This document shows positions 35,526-43,888 of a DNA stretch of 64,000 nt, piece by piece. The translations under genes were made by a program, and so were the position numbers. This DNA is from JAFDZV01 sp035549015 (GTDB taxonomy: Bacteria; Bacteroidota; Ignavibacteria; OLB7): assembly GCA_035549015.1 (NCBI GenBank), contig DASZRW010000147.1, positions 1 through 64,000 on the forward strand, in the 5' to 3' direction. The stretch's first letter is position 1, and each line of letters opens with the position of its first letter. Below the pieces are notes generated by a model. The model saw only the letters and a list, made by a program, of their open reading frames with translations. It did no database searches and had not been told where the DNA came from.

Positions 35526-35761
35526 ATTCCCCGCGCTTCGGCACGCCTGCGATTCTCTTCCTCCTCCATCTTCTTCCGCAGGCTGAGCGGGCGCATATCC
35601 GTCCATACCTCCTCGATGTACTTCAGGCATTCCGCCCTGGTGCCGGTCTTCCCATCGGCCTTCCATCCCAGCGGGACCTCGCGATCGACCGGCCAGATGG
35701 AATACTGCTCCTCGTGGTTGACAACGACCTTATAAATGGTGGTATCGGCCTGGTCCCGCAT
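35522..35761 (-). CDS. MbtH-like protein
   Basis: A 79-residue MbtH-family protein, normally an activator that binds NRPS adenylation domains. The family signature is complete: NHEEQYSIWPVDREVPLGWK, with Trp23, Trp33 and Trp53 and the ending EVWTDMRPLSLR. A charged tail (KKMEEEENRRRAEARGI) extends past the usual end. No NRPS, siderophore or acyl-CoA ligase gene is in the window; the only partner is the B3/B4-domain gene, overlapping by four bases. MbtH acting here with an unlinked NRPS, or in a different role with the B3/B4 protein, are both open. Confidence 0.92.
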   Translation of the reverse strand: MRDQADTTIYKVVVNHEEQYSIWPVDREVPLGWKADGKTGTRAECLKYIEEVWTDMRPLSLRKKMEEEENRRRAEARGI

Positions 35762-35911
35762 GGTTCAACTCTGTCTGGTATTTGCGATCGCACACCCGGC
35801 GGCGTACGGTGATTGGCGCTGCAATATAGTGCGGAGCGGACCAGTAGCCAGTAGTTGGAGTCCCGAACATCCGGCACTCGAAGACCCGCAGGCACTGAAG
35901 CGCAACCGGAA

Positions 35912-35934
35912 GGTCGGCAGTACAACTGCCGACC
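35912..35934 (-). terminator. Perfect hairpin after the cytochrome-propeller gene
   Basis: GGTCGGCAGT (35912-35921) pairs with ACTGCCGACC (35925-35934) around a 3-base loop. It lies 25 bases past the stop of the minus-strand propeller gene and upstream of mbtH, so it should separate the two transcripts. Only TTCC follows on the minus strand. Confidence 0.55.
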
Positions 35935-35958
35935 AACACCGTGCCAACCACGGCTCAC

Positions 35959-37395
35959 TTACGGCATCACCGCGATGCCGGTGGAGCCTGCGGCGATCTC
36001 GATCTTCGCAAGGATTACCCTGTTTGCAACGTCGATCTGATACATCCCTCCCACGCCGCCGCTGCCGCCGTGGCGCGTCCCTTCATCCAGACTCTCGCAC
36101 GTTATGTAGGCCGTTCTCCCATCCTGCGAGAACGCAACCGCATTCGGCCCCTGCGTCACGTTGGGAATCGTGGCCAGCAGACGGCGCGTTCCAAGGTCGA
36201 TCACGGAGATCGAGTTGGTGACAACATTCGGCACCCAGAGCTGTTTTCCATCCTTCGTAATGGCCGGCATCATCGGCTGCACTCCTACGAAGATGCTGTC
36301 GACGACGGTGCCGAGATTGAGATCGATGGCGCGAGCCTCGCCGCTTTTGCGACAGGTAACCCAGAGCGTATGGCCATCGGGTGCAAGCAGGGCGCAGTAC
36401 GGCTGATAGCGGGCGATGAAGCCGGGTATGAGCGGATTGTTGTACGAGACGGGAATGCGCTTCAGCACTTTTCCCGTTGCCAGATCCACAACGCCGATAT
36501 CGTCGCCGAGCGTGTTGATGGTGTATAGCTGCCGCCCGTCGGCGCTGAGCACCAGGCCATGCGGCGCTCGGCCCACACTGTCGATCGTCCCAACCATCCG
36601 CATCGAGCGCGTATCCACAACGCTGACATACTGTGTCTCCGCGTCGGGATCGGAATGCGCCACGTAGAGCGTTGCGCCGTTGGGCGATGCAGCGATCTGC
36701 GCCGGCGCAGCTCCCACTTGCACCTGGGCGGTGCGTGCAAGCGTGCGGACATCGTAGCGAGCCACCATGCCGGTTGCCGAAAGCGTTACGTACAGGGCGC
36801 CGTCGGATGCGGCCAGCGGTTCCGCCGGCGCAGCGTTTCCGTCATCAGTCGTTGCGGGGAGATAGCGCGCAACCCGCAGCGACTGCTGGTCGATCGCAGC
36901 CACCAGATTTTCCGTACGCGATGCGATGAAGATGCGCCGCCGGTCCACGCCGGCAAGCGCAACCTCTCCGCGATCGCTCTTCGCCCCTTCATCTATCCAT
37001 CGCTTGATCGCGAGCACCTCGTCCAACGTCAGCGAGTCGCGGCCGGTGGGCATGCGTGGAAGCGCCGGCGCGGCGAGCGACGTATCGCTCACAATGTGCT
37101 GGAAGAGATGGCTCTTGCGCGCTGAGTAGGGGACCACTTCGGTAACGCCGTCGTCCGTCCCGGCCATCACCGCATCCCACGAGTCCATACGCATTGCACC
37201 TCCGGCCTGACCGTCCAGATGGCATCCGCTGCCGCCGCACGATGTCTTGAAGATCGGCTCGATGTGCCTGGAGTAGACGATCGCCTCGTCGGCGCGCGGA
37301 ATCACGATGGGAAGCGGACCGGAGGGCTGCTCATGGCCACAGGCCGCGAGCAGCACGGATGCGAGAACGAACGGCAGGAAGTATTTCAGCATCAT
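35959..37395 (-). CDS. Cytochrome c-like/YncE beta-propeller lipoprotein
   Basis: A 478-residue lipoprotein. The lipobox LLAAC puts the lipid on Cys19. Residues about 30-130 resemble a planctomycete/Bacteroidota-type cytochrome c domain, with an unusual CX4CH heme site, CGGSGCH (Cys53, Cys58, His59), and Met ligands possible downstream (LPRMPTGRD). Residues about 140-478 are a seven-bladed YncE/40-residue YVTN-like propeller with repeats such as VSVVDTRSMRMVGTIDSVGR and IGVVDLATGKVLKRIPVS. It follows the tyrosinase gene by 152 bases on the same strand, so electron or copper handling together with the tyrosinase is a reasonable guess, not shown. Confidence 0.82.
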   Translation of the reverse strand: MMLKYFLPFVLASVLLAACGHEQPSGPLPIVIPRADEAIVYSRHIEPIFKTSCGGSGCHLDGQAGGAMRMDSWDAVMAGTDDGVTEVVPYSARKSHLFQHIVSDTSLAAPALPRMPTGRDSLTLDEVLAIKRWIDEGAKSDRGEVALAGVDRRRIFIASRTENLVAAIDQQSLRVARYLPATTDDGNAAPAEPLAASDGALYVTLSATGMVARYDVRTLARTAQVQVGAAPAQIAASPNGATLYVAHSDPDAETQYVSVVDTRSMRMVGTIDSVGRAPHGLVLSADGRQLYTINTLGDDIGVVDLATGKVLKRIPVSYNNPLIPGFIARYQPYCALLAPDGHTLWVTCRKSGEARAIDLNLGTVVDSIFVGVQPMMPAITKDGKQLWVPNVVTNSISVIDLGTRRLLATIPNVTQGPNAVAFSQDGRTAYITCESLDEGTRHGGSGGVGGMYQIDVANRVILAKIEIAAGSTGIAVMP

Positions 37396-37547
37396 GGATC
37401 GAGAGGAGAGAGTGTGTGATCGATGATCCGAACGGCAACGATGCGCAGATGCGGGCGTCCCCGCCGGAGGAACGCCCGCTCGTGCGCAAACATCCGGTGC
37501 GATGGGCGGCAGGGCCGGCCATACGCACTGCATCGTCGCCCCGCCGC

Positions 37548-40295
37548 CTACCGCACGATCACGAGCGGCATGGACGTAGAGCTTCCTCCGAGCACCAGGC
37601 GCACGGTATAGCGTCCGCTCGGATAGGAGCGCGTGTCGACGTTCAACGTGTTGCCTCCCCCCTCACGCTCGCCGTCGTACAGGACATCGACAAGGCGGCC
37701 CACTTCGTCGTACAGGGCGATCTTCACGGCTCCGCTCTTGCGCAGCTCGTACCGAACATCCGCACGGTCCGTGGCGGGGTTCGGCGATACCATGAGGATG
37801 CTGCCGAGCGCGTTCGCGTTGTCGTGATCCACTCCCTGATTCTGGAGCTGCGGGTAGGAGATGGTAATCTGCTGGCTCACGGAGCAGCCGGAGGCATCGG
37901 TCACCGAAACCGTGTAGACGCCCGGCACCAGACCGCTGATACGGGGCGACGTGGAACCGTTGCTCCACTGATACTGGAACGGCGGCATCATGCCGGTGGC
38001 CTCTGCGTCCGCGCTTCCATCCGCCGCATCGGCGCTCGAGGCGTCGTGCGATGTCACGAAGACGTTCAGCATCGCCATCTCGTCGCTCACCCGGATACGG
38101 CCGGTCACCGAGCAGCCGGCGCCGTCGGTCACCACCACGGAGTAATTCCCCTCGGCGGCATTCTTCACCGACGTTCCGGTTTCCCCGCCGAGCATTTCGC
38201 CATCCTTGTACCACTGATAGGTATACGGACTCTTGCCACCGGTAACGCCCACTCTGGTTGCGCCGTTGCTCCGGCCGCAGCTGGAGATGGTGGCATCCAT
38301 ATCCACGGCGAGCGTGGAGCTGCTCTTCACCGTGATATCGCGGGTCTCCACAATGCCGGCATCGTCACGGACATACACGGTATAGGTGCCGGCCGCGAGA
38401 TCGCCGACATCGCGGGTGCTGGCGCCGGTGCTCCACCAGTATGTATAGTTGGCATCCGGATTCTTCATCGCGAGCGAGATCCGGCCGTCGGCAGCCTCCG
38501 GGCAGGTGGTTGAACCCACGGACACGGATTCGATCAACGGATCGCCGTTGGTTGCATCCAGCTTCACGGCCCGGAGATCGTACGTGAGTCCGCCGATCAT
38601 GATCTCCTTGTCGTCTTCACCATCGGCCTGGGCCGGGATCGTCTCGTACTGCGTCACCACCACGGAAAGGACGTCGCCGTACTTCACATCCGGCTTTCCG
38701 CCTGCATTGTTGTTCTCCAGGTTTGCCTGCACGGCCGGCGTGTAGAGCGCCCCCTGCTTCATCCTGATGTTCTCCAGCGTTGCCGCGGGGCCGGTGATCA
38801 CAACCTGCGTTCCCTCCGCGTTGTCAACGCCCTGCCCCGCACGTCCGCCGGCCACCCATGCATCGTGCAGTTCCTGGCCAAGATCAACAGTGAAGCGAAG
38901 CGCGGGATTGTTCGGGAGATCGAAGCGAAGCTTGCCGGCCGTGGCGCGCTTGTCCGTCAGCGCGAAGAAGAACTTGTCCCAGTTCTTGACCGGACCCACG
39001 ATGTTGTTCGGGTCCAGATCGTACACCATCACATTGCGCCATGCGATGTTGTTGTTGTTCTGGGTGTTCGCATAGACGCTGCTTCCCTCGGGGTAGGTCA
39101 TCGGATCCACGGCAGACTCCAGCCGCGCGAGCAGGCAGAAGTGGTGCGGATCGCTTGGATAGAGCGCGGGATTCGGCACCGTCCATCCAACCTGCGCAAC
39201 CCACTGCGCGCCCGGAGCGAGCGTCGGCACCGAGATCGGAGCCACGGTTATCTCATCGCCATGCGGCGGGATGAACGGCGGCGTGTTGGTCCAGTCGCCC
39301 GGCCACGTCCATACACCGGAGGATGCCTTGCTCCAGTAGACGCGCAGATGCACCTCTCCGGCGTTCACCGTCTGGCAGCCGAGGTTCCGGATGCGCACAT
39401 AGACATAGTTCTGGCCGATCGTCTTGTACTCCGGATTCTGGTGGCGGTTCGCATCATCCTCGTGCTGGTACCTGCCGCCAACGATCGGGTCCGCATTCTG
39501 GCGCACCCAGATGTCCGGGCTCTGCCACATCACTCCGCTCGGCTCCGTCGTGTTGGGCTCGTCGCCAACGTCGGCGGGGTTATCCTTCATGTAGAGATCC
39601 TTCACCTTCGCACTCTGGCACACGCACTGATAGTATCGATAGTGATCGTCGATGTAGCCGTGCCAGAGGAAGAAGAGCGCAGCGGCCGGAGAGTCGAACG
39701 TGGACATCACGCCGCCGACGTCCGGATGTACCGGGTTGTGCTGGTTCTCGAGCGCAAGGGCGAAGTTGTCGATCGCAGTGGCCGGATACGGAATGCCGGT
39801 GCACTGGTCCGGACGCGTGGAGGCGGGATACGCCGCGCAGACGCCGGGTACGATGAACGGCCCGAAGTTGAAGTTGCCGAAGCCGGAAATGTTCTGGTTC
39901 ACGAGCGGCGGATAGCCGGTGAGCACGGAGTTGCCGAAGCCGGCAAGACCGTTGAAGAAGGCATTCGGTATGCCCGCCGGATTGTTCGGATCCCACTTCG
40001 GGAGCGGAACGTACTTGGTGCCGTTCGTCTGCGTCATCAGCCATGCCTCCAACTGGCCGATATACCCGCGATGCCAGCTCAGGAAGAATTCGTTGTAGCA
40101 ATGGATGCCGGCCGTGTAATGCTGCGCAACAACGGAGGCATTGATCCAGCCCATCATCAACTGCCGCAGCTCGAGCTGGTCCGCGGCTGAAAGCGTGCTG
40201 ATGTCGCGACGGCGATACTGTGCATGCACAACCAGCGTGTCGCCGGCGAGAATGCAGAGCGCAAGGAGAAGTACAAGCAGTCTGGTTCGTCTCAT
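37548..40295 (-). CDS. T9SS-secreted tyrosinase with SprB-like repeats
   Basis: A 915-residue secreted copper enzyme. Signal peptide residues 1-25 (ALCILAGDTLVVHA). CuA ligands are likely His59, His65 and His75 (AQHYTAGIHCYNEFFLSWHR). CuB ligands are likely His186, His190 and His212 (NPVHPDVGG, FFLWHGYIDDHY, where the usual HH is WH but the ligand position is kept). Tyrosinases oxidise phenols to quinones. A beta-rich middle part follows, then three SprB/PKD-like repeats at about 610-830 (TYTVYVRDDAG, NYSVVVTDGAGCSV, VYTVSVTDASGCSV). The last 83 residues are a type IX sorting domain (MVSPNPATDRADVRYEL). The ATG at 40295 gives the signal peptide; longer forms do not. Confidence 0.88.
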   Translation of the reverse strand: MRRTRLLVLLLALCILAGDTLVVHAQYRRRDISTLSAADQLELRQLMMGWINASVVAQHYTAGIHCYNEFFLSWHRGYIGQLEAWLMTQTNGTKYVPLPKWDPNNPAGIPNAFFNGLAGFGNSVLTGYPPLVNQNISGFGNFNFGPFIVPGVCAAYPASTRPDQCTGIPYPATAIDNFALALENQHNPVHPDVGGVMSTFDSPAAALFFLWHGYIDDHYRYYQCVCQSAKVKDLYMKDNPADVGDEPNTTEPSGVMWQSPDIWVRQNADPIVGGRYQHEDDANRHQNPEYKTIGQNYVYVRIRNLGCQTVNAGEVHLRVYWSKASSGVWTWPGDWTNTPPFIPPHGDEITVAPISVPTLAPGAQWVAQVGWTVPNPALYPSDPHHFCLLARLESAVDPMTYPEGSSVYANTQNNNNIAWRNVMVYDLDPNNIVGPVKNWDKFFFALTDKRATAGKLRFDLPNNPALRFTVDLGQELHDAWVAGGRAGQGVDNAEGTQVVITGPAATLENIRMKQGALYTPAVQANLENNNAGGKPDVKYGDVLSVVVTQYETIPAQADGEDDKEIMIGGLTYDLRAVKLDATNGDPLIESVSVGSTTCPEAADGRISLAMKNPDANYTYWWSTGASTRDVGDLAAGTYTVYVRDDAGIVETRDITVKSSSTLAVDMDATISSCGRSNGATRVGVTGGKSPYTYQWYKDGEMLGGETGTSVKNAAEGNYSVVVTDGAGCSVTGRIRVSDEMAMLNVFVTSHDASSADAADGSADAEATGMMPPFQYQWSNGSTSPRISGLVPGVYTVSVTDASGCSVSQQITISYPQLQNQGVDHDNANALGSILMVSPNPATDRADVRYELRKSGAVKIALYDEVGRLVDVLYDGEREGGGNTLNVDTRSYPSGRYTVRLVLGGSSTSMPLVIVR

Positions 40296-40581
40296 GTGGG
40301 GTCTTCCTTCAACGTCTAGATATTGCGATGGACTACCGATGCGGGAGCATCGGATGACTTTGCGGAGGAAAGGGACCATCGTTGCTGCAACACTACTCCG
40401 AATCCGGACATCGCACGAGTACACGAAGATGTACCCCCTCCACGCTACCGGCGCGGCATCGCCCGGGCGCGGCCCCCTGAACGTTTGTGGCCGTTGCTTC
40501 ACCGGGCGCCTGCATTGAACCCGCCATGGCGAGCGCACCACGACCGTGCAACAATCCGGTTCCGGGACCGTTCACGCCGCA

Positions 40582-41658
40582 ATGAAACGCACGTTCATCT
40601 GGCTCTCCGTTCTCACCGGCACGGCACTGCTGCTCTACGGAGGCACATGGTTCTATTACAGCCGGCAGGAGGTGTATCGCGAATCGTTTTCGGCATCGAT
40701 AGTTCCGCAAGCCATCACCAATGAAATCGAGTGGATCCCGGTAACGTGGATCCGGGACTCGATCTCGGATCGCTCCGCGATGTTCCTCCCGATTCGCATC
40801 GACACCATCACCAAGCCGTTCTTCGCACAGTTCGACCTCGGCACACCGGTAACGGACTTCATGGACATCACGCAGCGGTTCGCCTGCCTGAAGAAGCACC
40901 TCTGCACGCTGGACCACATGCTGCGCTATCAGAGCAGGCCGGAGGGGCTGGCCGGCATCACGATCGGCATCGGGTACGGCAGCCGCACGCGGTACGTTGC
41001 CCGCCACATCCCGATCTACGACCGGATTCAGATGGATTCGCTGGAGGAGAACGACACGATGTACACCACGAAGGTTGGGAACATCGGCTATGACTTCATC
41101 GATGGGCGGATACTGGTGATGGATTTCGCGCACTCACGGATCGCGGTAACGGACACGCTGCGCGGCGAGCTCGCGGCACGGGTGCGATATATCGGCGGAG
41201 CGCTGGTTCATCAGTTCCCGATCTACCTCCCGATCACCATCAACGGATCGGAACGGCTGATCAAGTACGACAACGGCTCCTCCGCCTTCACACTCCTCCT
41301 GCCGCGGCAGCAGTGGGAAGGCTGGCGCCAGGCCGGCGGCCGCGTGGACACCTTCCCCGGCAGCGCCTGGGGAAGGCCGATGGAACTGCTCCGGAGCAAT
41401 TCCGGCGTCAGGATAGCGATGCTTGGCCGCGACCGTACGATGCTGCCGATCTGGACCTCCACCGCCGACGAGCCGGAGGGCGGCAGCTTCCTGCGTTCGG
41501 TAAAGGCCTGGACCGACGGGCTCTTCGCGAACGTCTATCCGGGATGGATGGGGAACGAGTATTTCCGAAACGACGTGCTGGTGTTCGATGCCCGGCACAA
41601 CAGGCTGGGAGTGATTGAACCGGGCCATGCCGATTCCTCGGGGCACGGGCCGCCGTGA
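40582..41658 (+). CDS. Membrane-anchored aspartyl-protease-like protein
   Basis: A 358-residue protein with one N-terminal membrane helix (FIWLSVLTGTALLLYGGTWF) and a periplasmic body. The body resembles a retropepsin/pepsin fold: LPIRIDTITKPFFAQFDLGT, with DLG at 85-87 in place of DTG, the flap-like hydrophobic GNIGYDFIDGRILVMDF at 166-182, and a second YDNGSS at 229-234. Both lobes keep Asp-x-Gly, so catalysis is possible but unproven. The ATG at 40582 is the one that gives the helix. Divergent from the tyrosinase gene, 286 bases away. A convergent sulfide:quinone reductase gene follows. Confidence 0.65.
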   Translation: MKRTFIWLSVLTGTALLLYGGTWFYYSRQEVYRESFSASIVPQAITNEIEWIPVTWIRDSISDRSAMFLPIRIDTITKPFFAQFDLGTPVTDFMDITQRFACLKKHLCTLDHMLRYQSRPEGLAGITIGIGYGSRTRYVARHIPIYDRIQMDSLEENDTMYTTKVGNIGYDFIDGRILVMDFAHSRIAVTDTLRGELAARVRYIGGALVHQFPIYLPITINGSERLIKYDNGSSAFTLLLPRQQWEGWRQAGGRVDTFPGSAWGRPMELLRSNSGVRIAMLGRDRTMLPIWTSTADEPEGGSFLRSVKAWTDGLFANVYPGWMGNEYFRNDVLVFDARHNRLGVIEPGHADSSGHGPP

Positions 41659-41823
41659 GGACGATCCCGCGCCCGGCATGGAAGTATCGCATCACGATAC
41701 GATGCTTGCCGGAGGAAACGTCCGTGCGAGATATCCGCGCCCAGGATGCCGGCGGCTTCGTAGCAGCAGCCGCGCGGCCCGTTCGGAGACGGCGCTCAGG
41801 CAACCGTGCTCACCGAACGGCAC

Positions 41824-43017
41824 TCATGCGGCTGCGCTCTTCTCCGCCACGGGAAAATATTTCCACAACGTATCCATGGCCCACTGCGCCTCCGGCCCGG
41901 GCATGCTGAAATCGTACCAGAGCGGATGCGATTTGTCGGCTTCACGGCCGGCAAAGTCCAGGGTTCCGCCCTCCATTCTGCACATGGCGATCAGATCATC
42001 GTGTGAGTGATCGATCGCAGGACTCCCCTCGATGTCCGCCAGGATATTCAGGGCCGCCACATGGGCCATCTGCTCGCTGAGATATCCCGTCTTCGAGACA
42101 CCGCACGGCACGGGCGTAGAGACCAGCTGCCGAATGTTCACCGCGGCGCCGGCAGCATAGACATTGTGATGACGCGGATGCCGGTAGCGGCCGTCCACGT
42201 CGATCAGCCCCAGATCCCCCGCAAGCCCGCTGGTATTCCGCACGGCATCCACACCGATATACCGCGGCATGATCATCGTGAGCCGGGAACGCAGGCGCTC
42301 GCCGGTTCCAAGCACAACTGCATCCGGCTCGACCGCACGGATGGAGGTGCTGAAGCTGGCATCGATATGATAATGCTCCAGCATCCAGCGGCACATCTTC
42401 TCGGTATTGTGGAATCCGCCGATTCCGAAATGCGCCGGCGACGGCTCCGCCGTAACGAACGCGAGCGGCACGACTCCCGAAAGGCCACGCTTCATCAGAT
42501 TGCGCCGCATGTTGAACAGGAATTCGTACGCGGCGCCATAGCATGCGGACTCCTGCGCCACGCCGACAACCACGGGCCCCGGATCGGTCAGGAACTGCTG
42601 CCATGCATCGCGCGTCCGCGTCGCCGCACAGATCCCGAGGATCGTGTTGCCATGCTCGCGAAATCCCGCAATGTAATCGCAGTCCGCCAGTGCCCCGGTG
42701 GTTATCAGAACGTAGTCGTAGGCGATGGGGTCGGTCGTGCGCGTGAATATCTTCTGTGCGTCCAAATCCAGATGCGTTATATCCGCCTCGATGAAGCGGA
42801 TTGAATGGTGCGCATAGCTGGACCGCACATCAAACATGATATCCTCCTCGTTGCACCCTCCGAATGGGAATCCGGCCAACGACGGAAGGAACAGGAAGCT
42901 GTGCGTGTTCGCCACCACGATGACATCGTGGCTTCCGGCAACCAGTGTGCTCAGCTCAATGGCAGCAGTATACCCGGCAACGTTCGTGCCAAGGATGACG
43001 ATTCGTCTTCGTTCCAT
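41824..43017 (-). CDS. Sulfide:quinone reductase-like flavoprotein
   Basis: A 397-residue FAD-dependent oxidoreductase. The N-terminal dinucleotide-binding motif is IVILGTNVAGYTAAIEL. Three cysteines match the SQR catalytic set of Acidithiobacillus (128, 160, 356): Cys130 in ILGICAATR, Cys159 in AQESACYGAAYEF and Cys346 in LIAMCRMEGG. PCGVSKTGYLSEQMAH is the SQR quinone-site motif, and the C-terminus ends in an amphipathic helix (AQWAMDTLWKYFP) for membrane binding. It should oxidise sulfide to zero-valent sulfur with quinone reduction. Alone on the minus strand downstream of kdpE, with a 151-base gap; a shared transcript is not excluded. Confidence 0.87.
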   Translation of the reverse strand: MERRRIVILGTNVAGYTAAIELSTLVAGSHDVIVVANTHSFLFLPSLAGFPFGGCNEEDIMFDVRSSYAHHSIRFIEADITHLDLDAQKIFTRTTDPIAYDYVLITTGALADCDYIAGFREHGNTILGICAATRTRDAWQQFLTDPGPVVVGVAQESACYGAAYEFLFNMRRNLMKRGLSGVVPLAFVTAEPSPAHFGIGGFHNTEKMCRWMLEHYHIDASFSTSIRAVEPDAVVLGTGERLRSRLTMIMPRYIGVDAVRNTSGLAGDLGLIDVDGRYRHPRHHNVYAAGAAVNIRQLVSTPVPCGVSKTGYLSEQMAHVAALNILADIEGSPAIDHSHDDLIAMCRMEGGTLDFAGREADKSHPLWYDFSMPGPEAQWAMDTLWKYFPVAEKSAAA

Positions 43018-43168
43018 GGACGTAGAACATCTTGCAGAATCAGGCGCGCGGATGCGCTGTGCGCTCCGTCTGTTCGTGGCGGGATGTGGACCTCCGCCGG
43101 ATCAGGGCTCTTTTCTCAGGGACGGTGGGAATATATCACCTGAAAATGATCTCAACATGATCCCGATG

Positions 43169-43888
43169 CTATCCGGCTTCTTCGGAAGTCAGTTCTTCCC
43201 CCTCAACCATGCGGTATCCAACTCCCGGCTCCGTGGTGATATAGCGCGGCCGGGCAGCGTCGGGCTCGATTTTCTTGCGAAGAGTGCCGATATGCACGCG
43301 GAGATAGTGGGTTTCACCGGCATACATCGGCCCCCACACCTCGCGCAGAAGATGTTGATGGGTGAGAACCTTGCCGGCATGTATTACCAATTGCCGAAGC
43401 AGTTCGTACTCCTTCGGCGCAAGCTTTACCTCGACTCCGTTCATCGTCACCAGCCTCCGGGCAAGGTCAACCGTCAGGCTGCCGGCATGGTACACCGGCT
43501 CCTCCGTCTGGGCCCGCAGATGATGCCGGAGCGCCGCCCGGACGCGCGCGAGCAGTTCGCCGATATTGAACGGCTTGGTGACGTAGTCGTCCGCCCCCTC
43601 GTCCAGAGCCCTGATCTTGTCCTCCTCGCGGCCCCGAACGGAGAGAACGATCACCGGCATGGATGACCATTCGCGCAGCCGGCGCAGCACGTCGATGCCG
43701 TCGATATCGGGCAGCCCGAGGTCCAGAATAACGAGGTGGGGATGTTCGGTGGCGGCCTTCATCAGCGCATCGGCGCCGGTGCCGGCCTCCACCACGCGAT
43801 AGGAGTGGCCGGCCAGCGCGGCCCGAAGGAAACGCCGGATCTGGGGCTCGTCATCCACGACGAGGACGCGAAGGGGTTGTTCATTCAT
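43169..43888 (-). CDS. kdpE: KdpE response regulator
   Basis: A 239-residue OmpR/PhoB-type response regulator for the Kdp system. The receiver domain has the acidic pair DDE (11-13), phospho-acceptor Asp in LVILDLGLPDIDGIDV, Thr/Ser in VIVLSVRGREEDK and Lys in DYVTKPFNIGELLARV. The C-terminal winged helix includes LAPKEYELLRQLVIHAGKVL, then THQHLLREVWGPMYAGETHY and LRVHIGTLRKKIEPD, and RPRYITTEPGVGYRM. It overlaps the kdpD end by 8 bases. Confidence 0.95.
   Translation of the reverse strand: MNEQPLRVLVVDDEPQIRRFLRAALAGHSYRVVEAGTGADALMKAATEHPHLVILDLGLPDIDGIDVLRRLREWSSMPVIVLSVRGREEDKIRALDEGADDYVTKPFNIGELLARVRAALRHHLRAQTEEPVYHAGSLTVDLARRLVTMNGVEVKLAPKEYELLRQLVIHAGKVLTHQHLLREVWGPMYAGETHYLRVHIGTLRKKIEPDAARPRYITTEPGVGYRMVEGEELTSEEAG

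Noticed and set aside
41824..43888. Sulfide:quinone reductase as part of the kdp operon
   Set aside because: A 151-base gap and unrelated function make this unlikely, although a shared transcript cannot be excluded.
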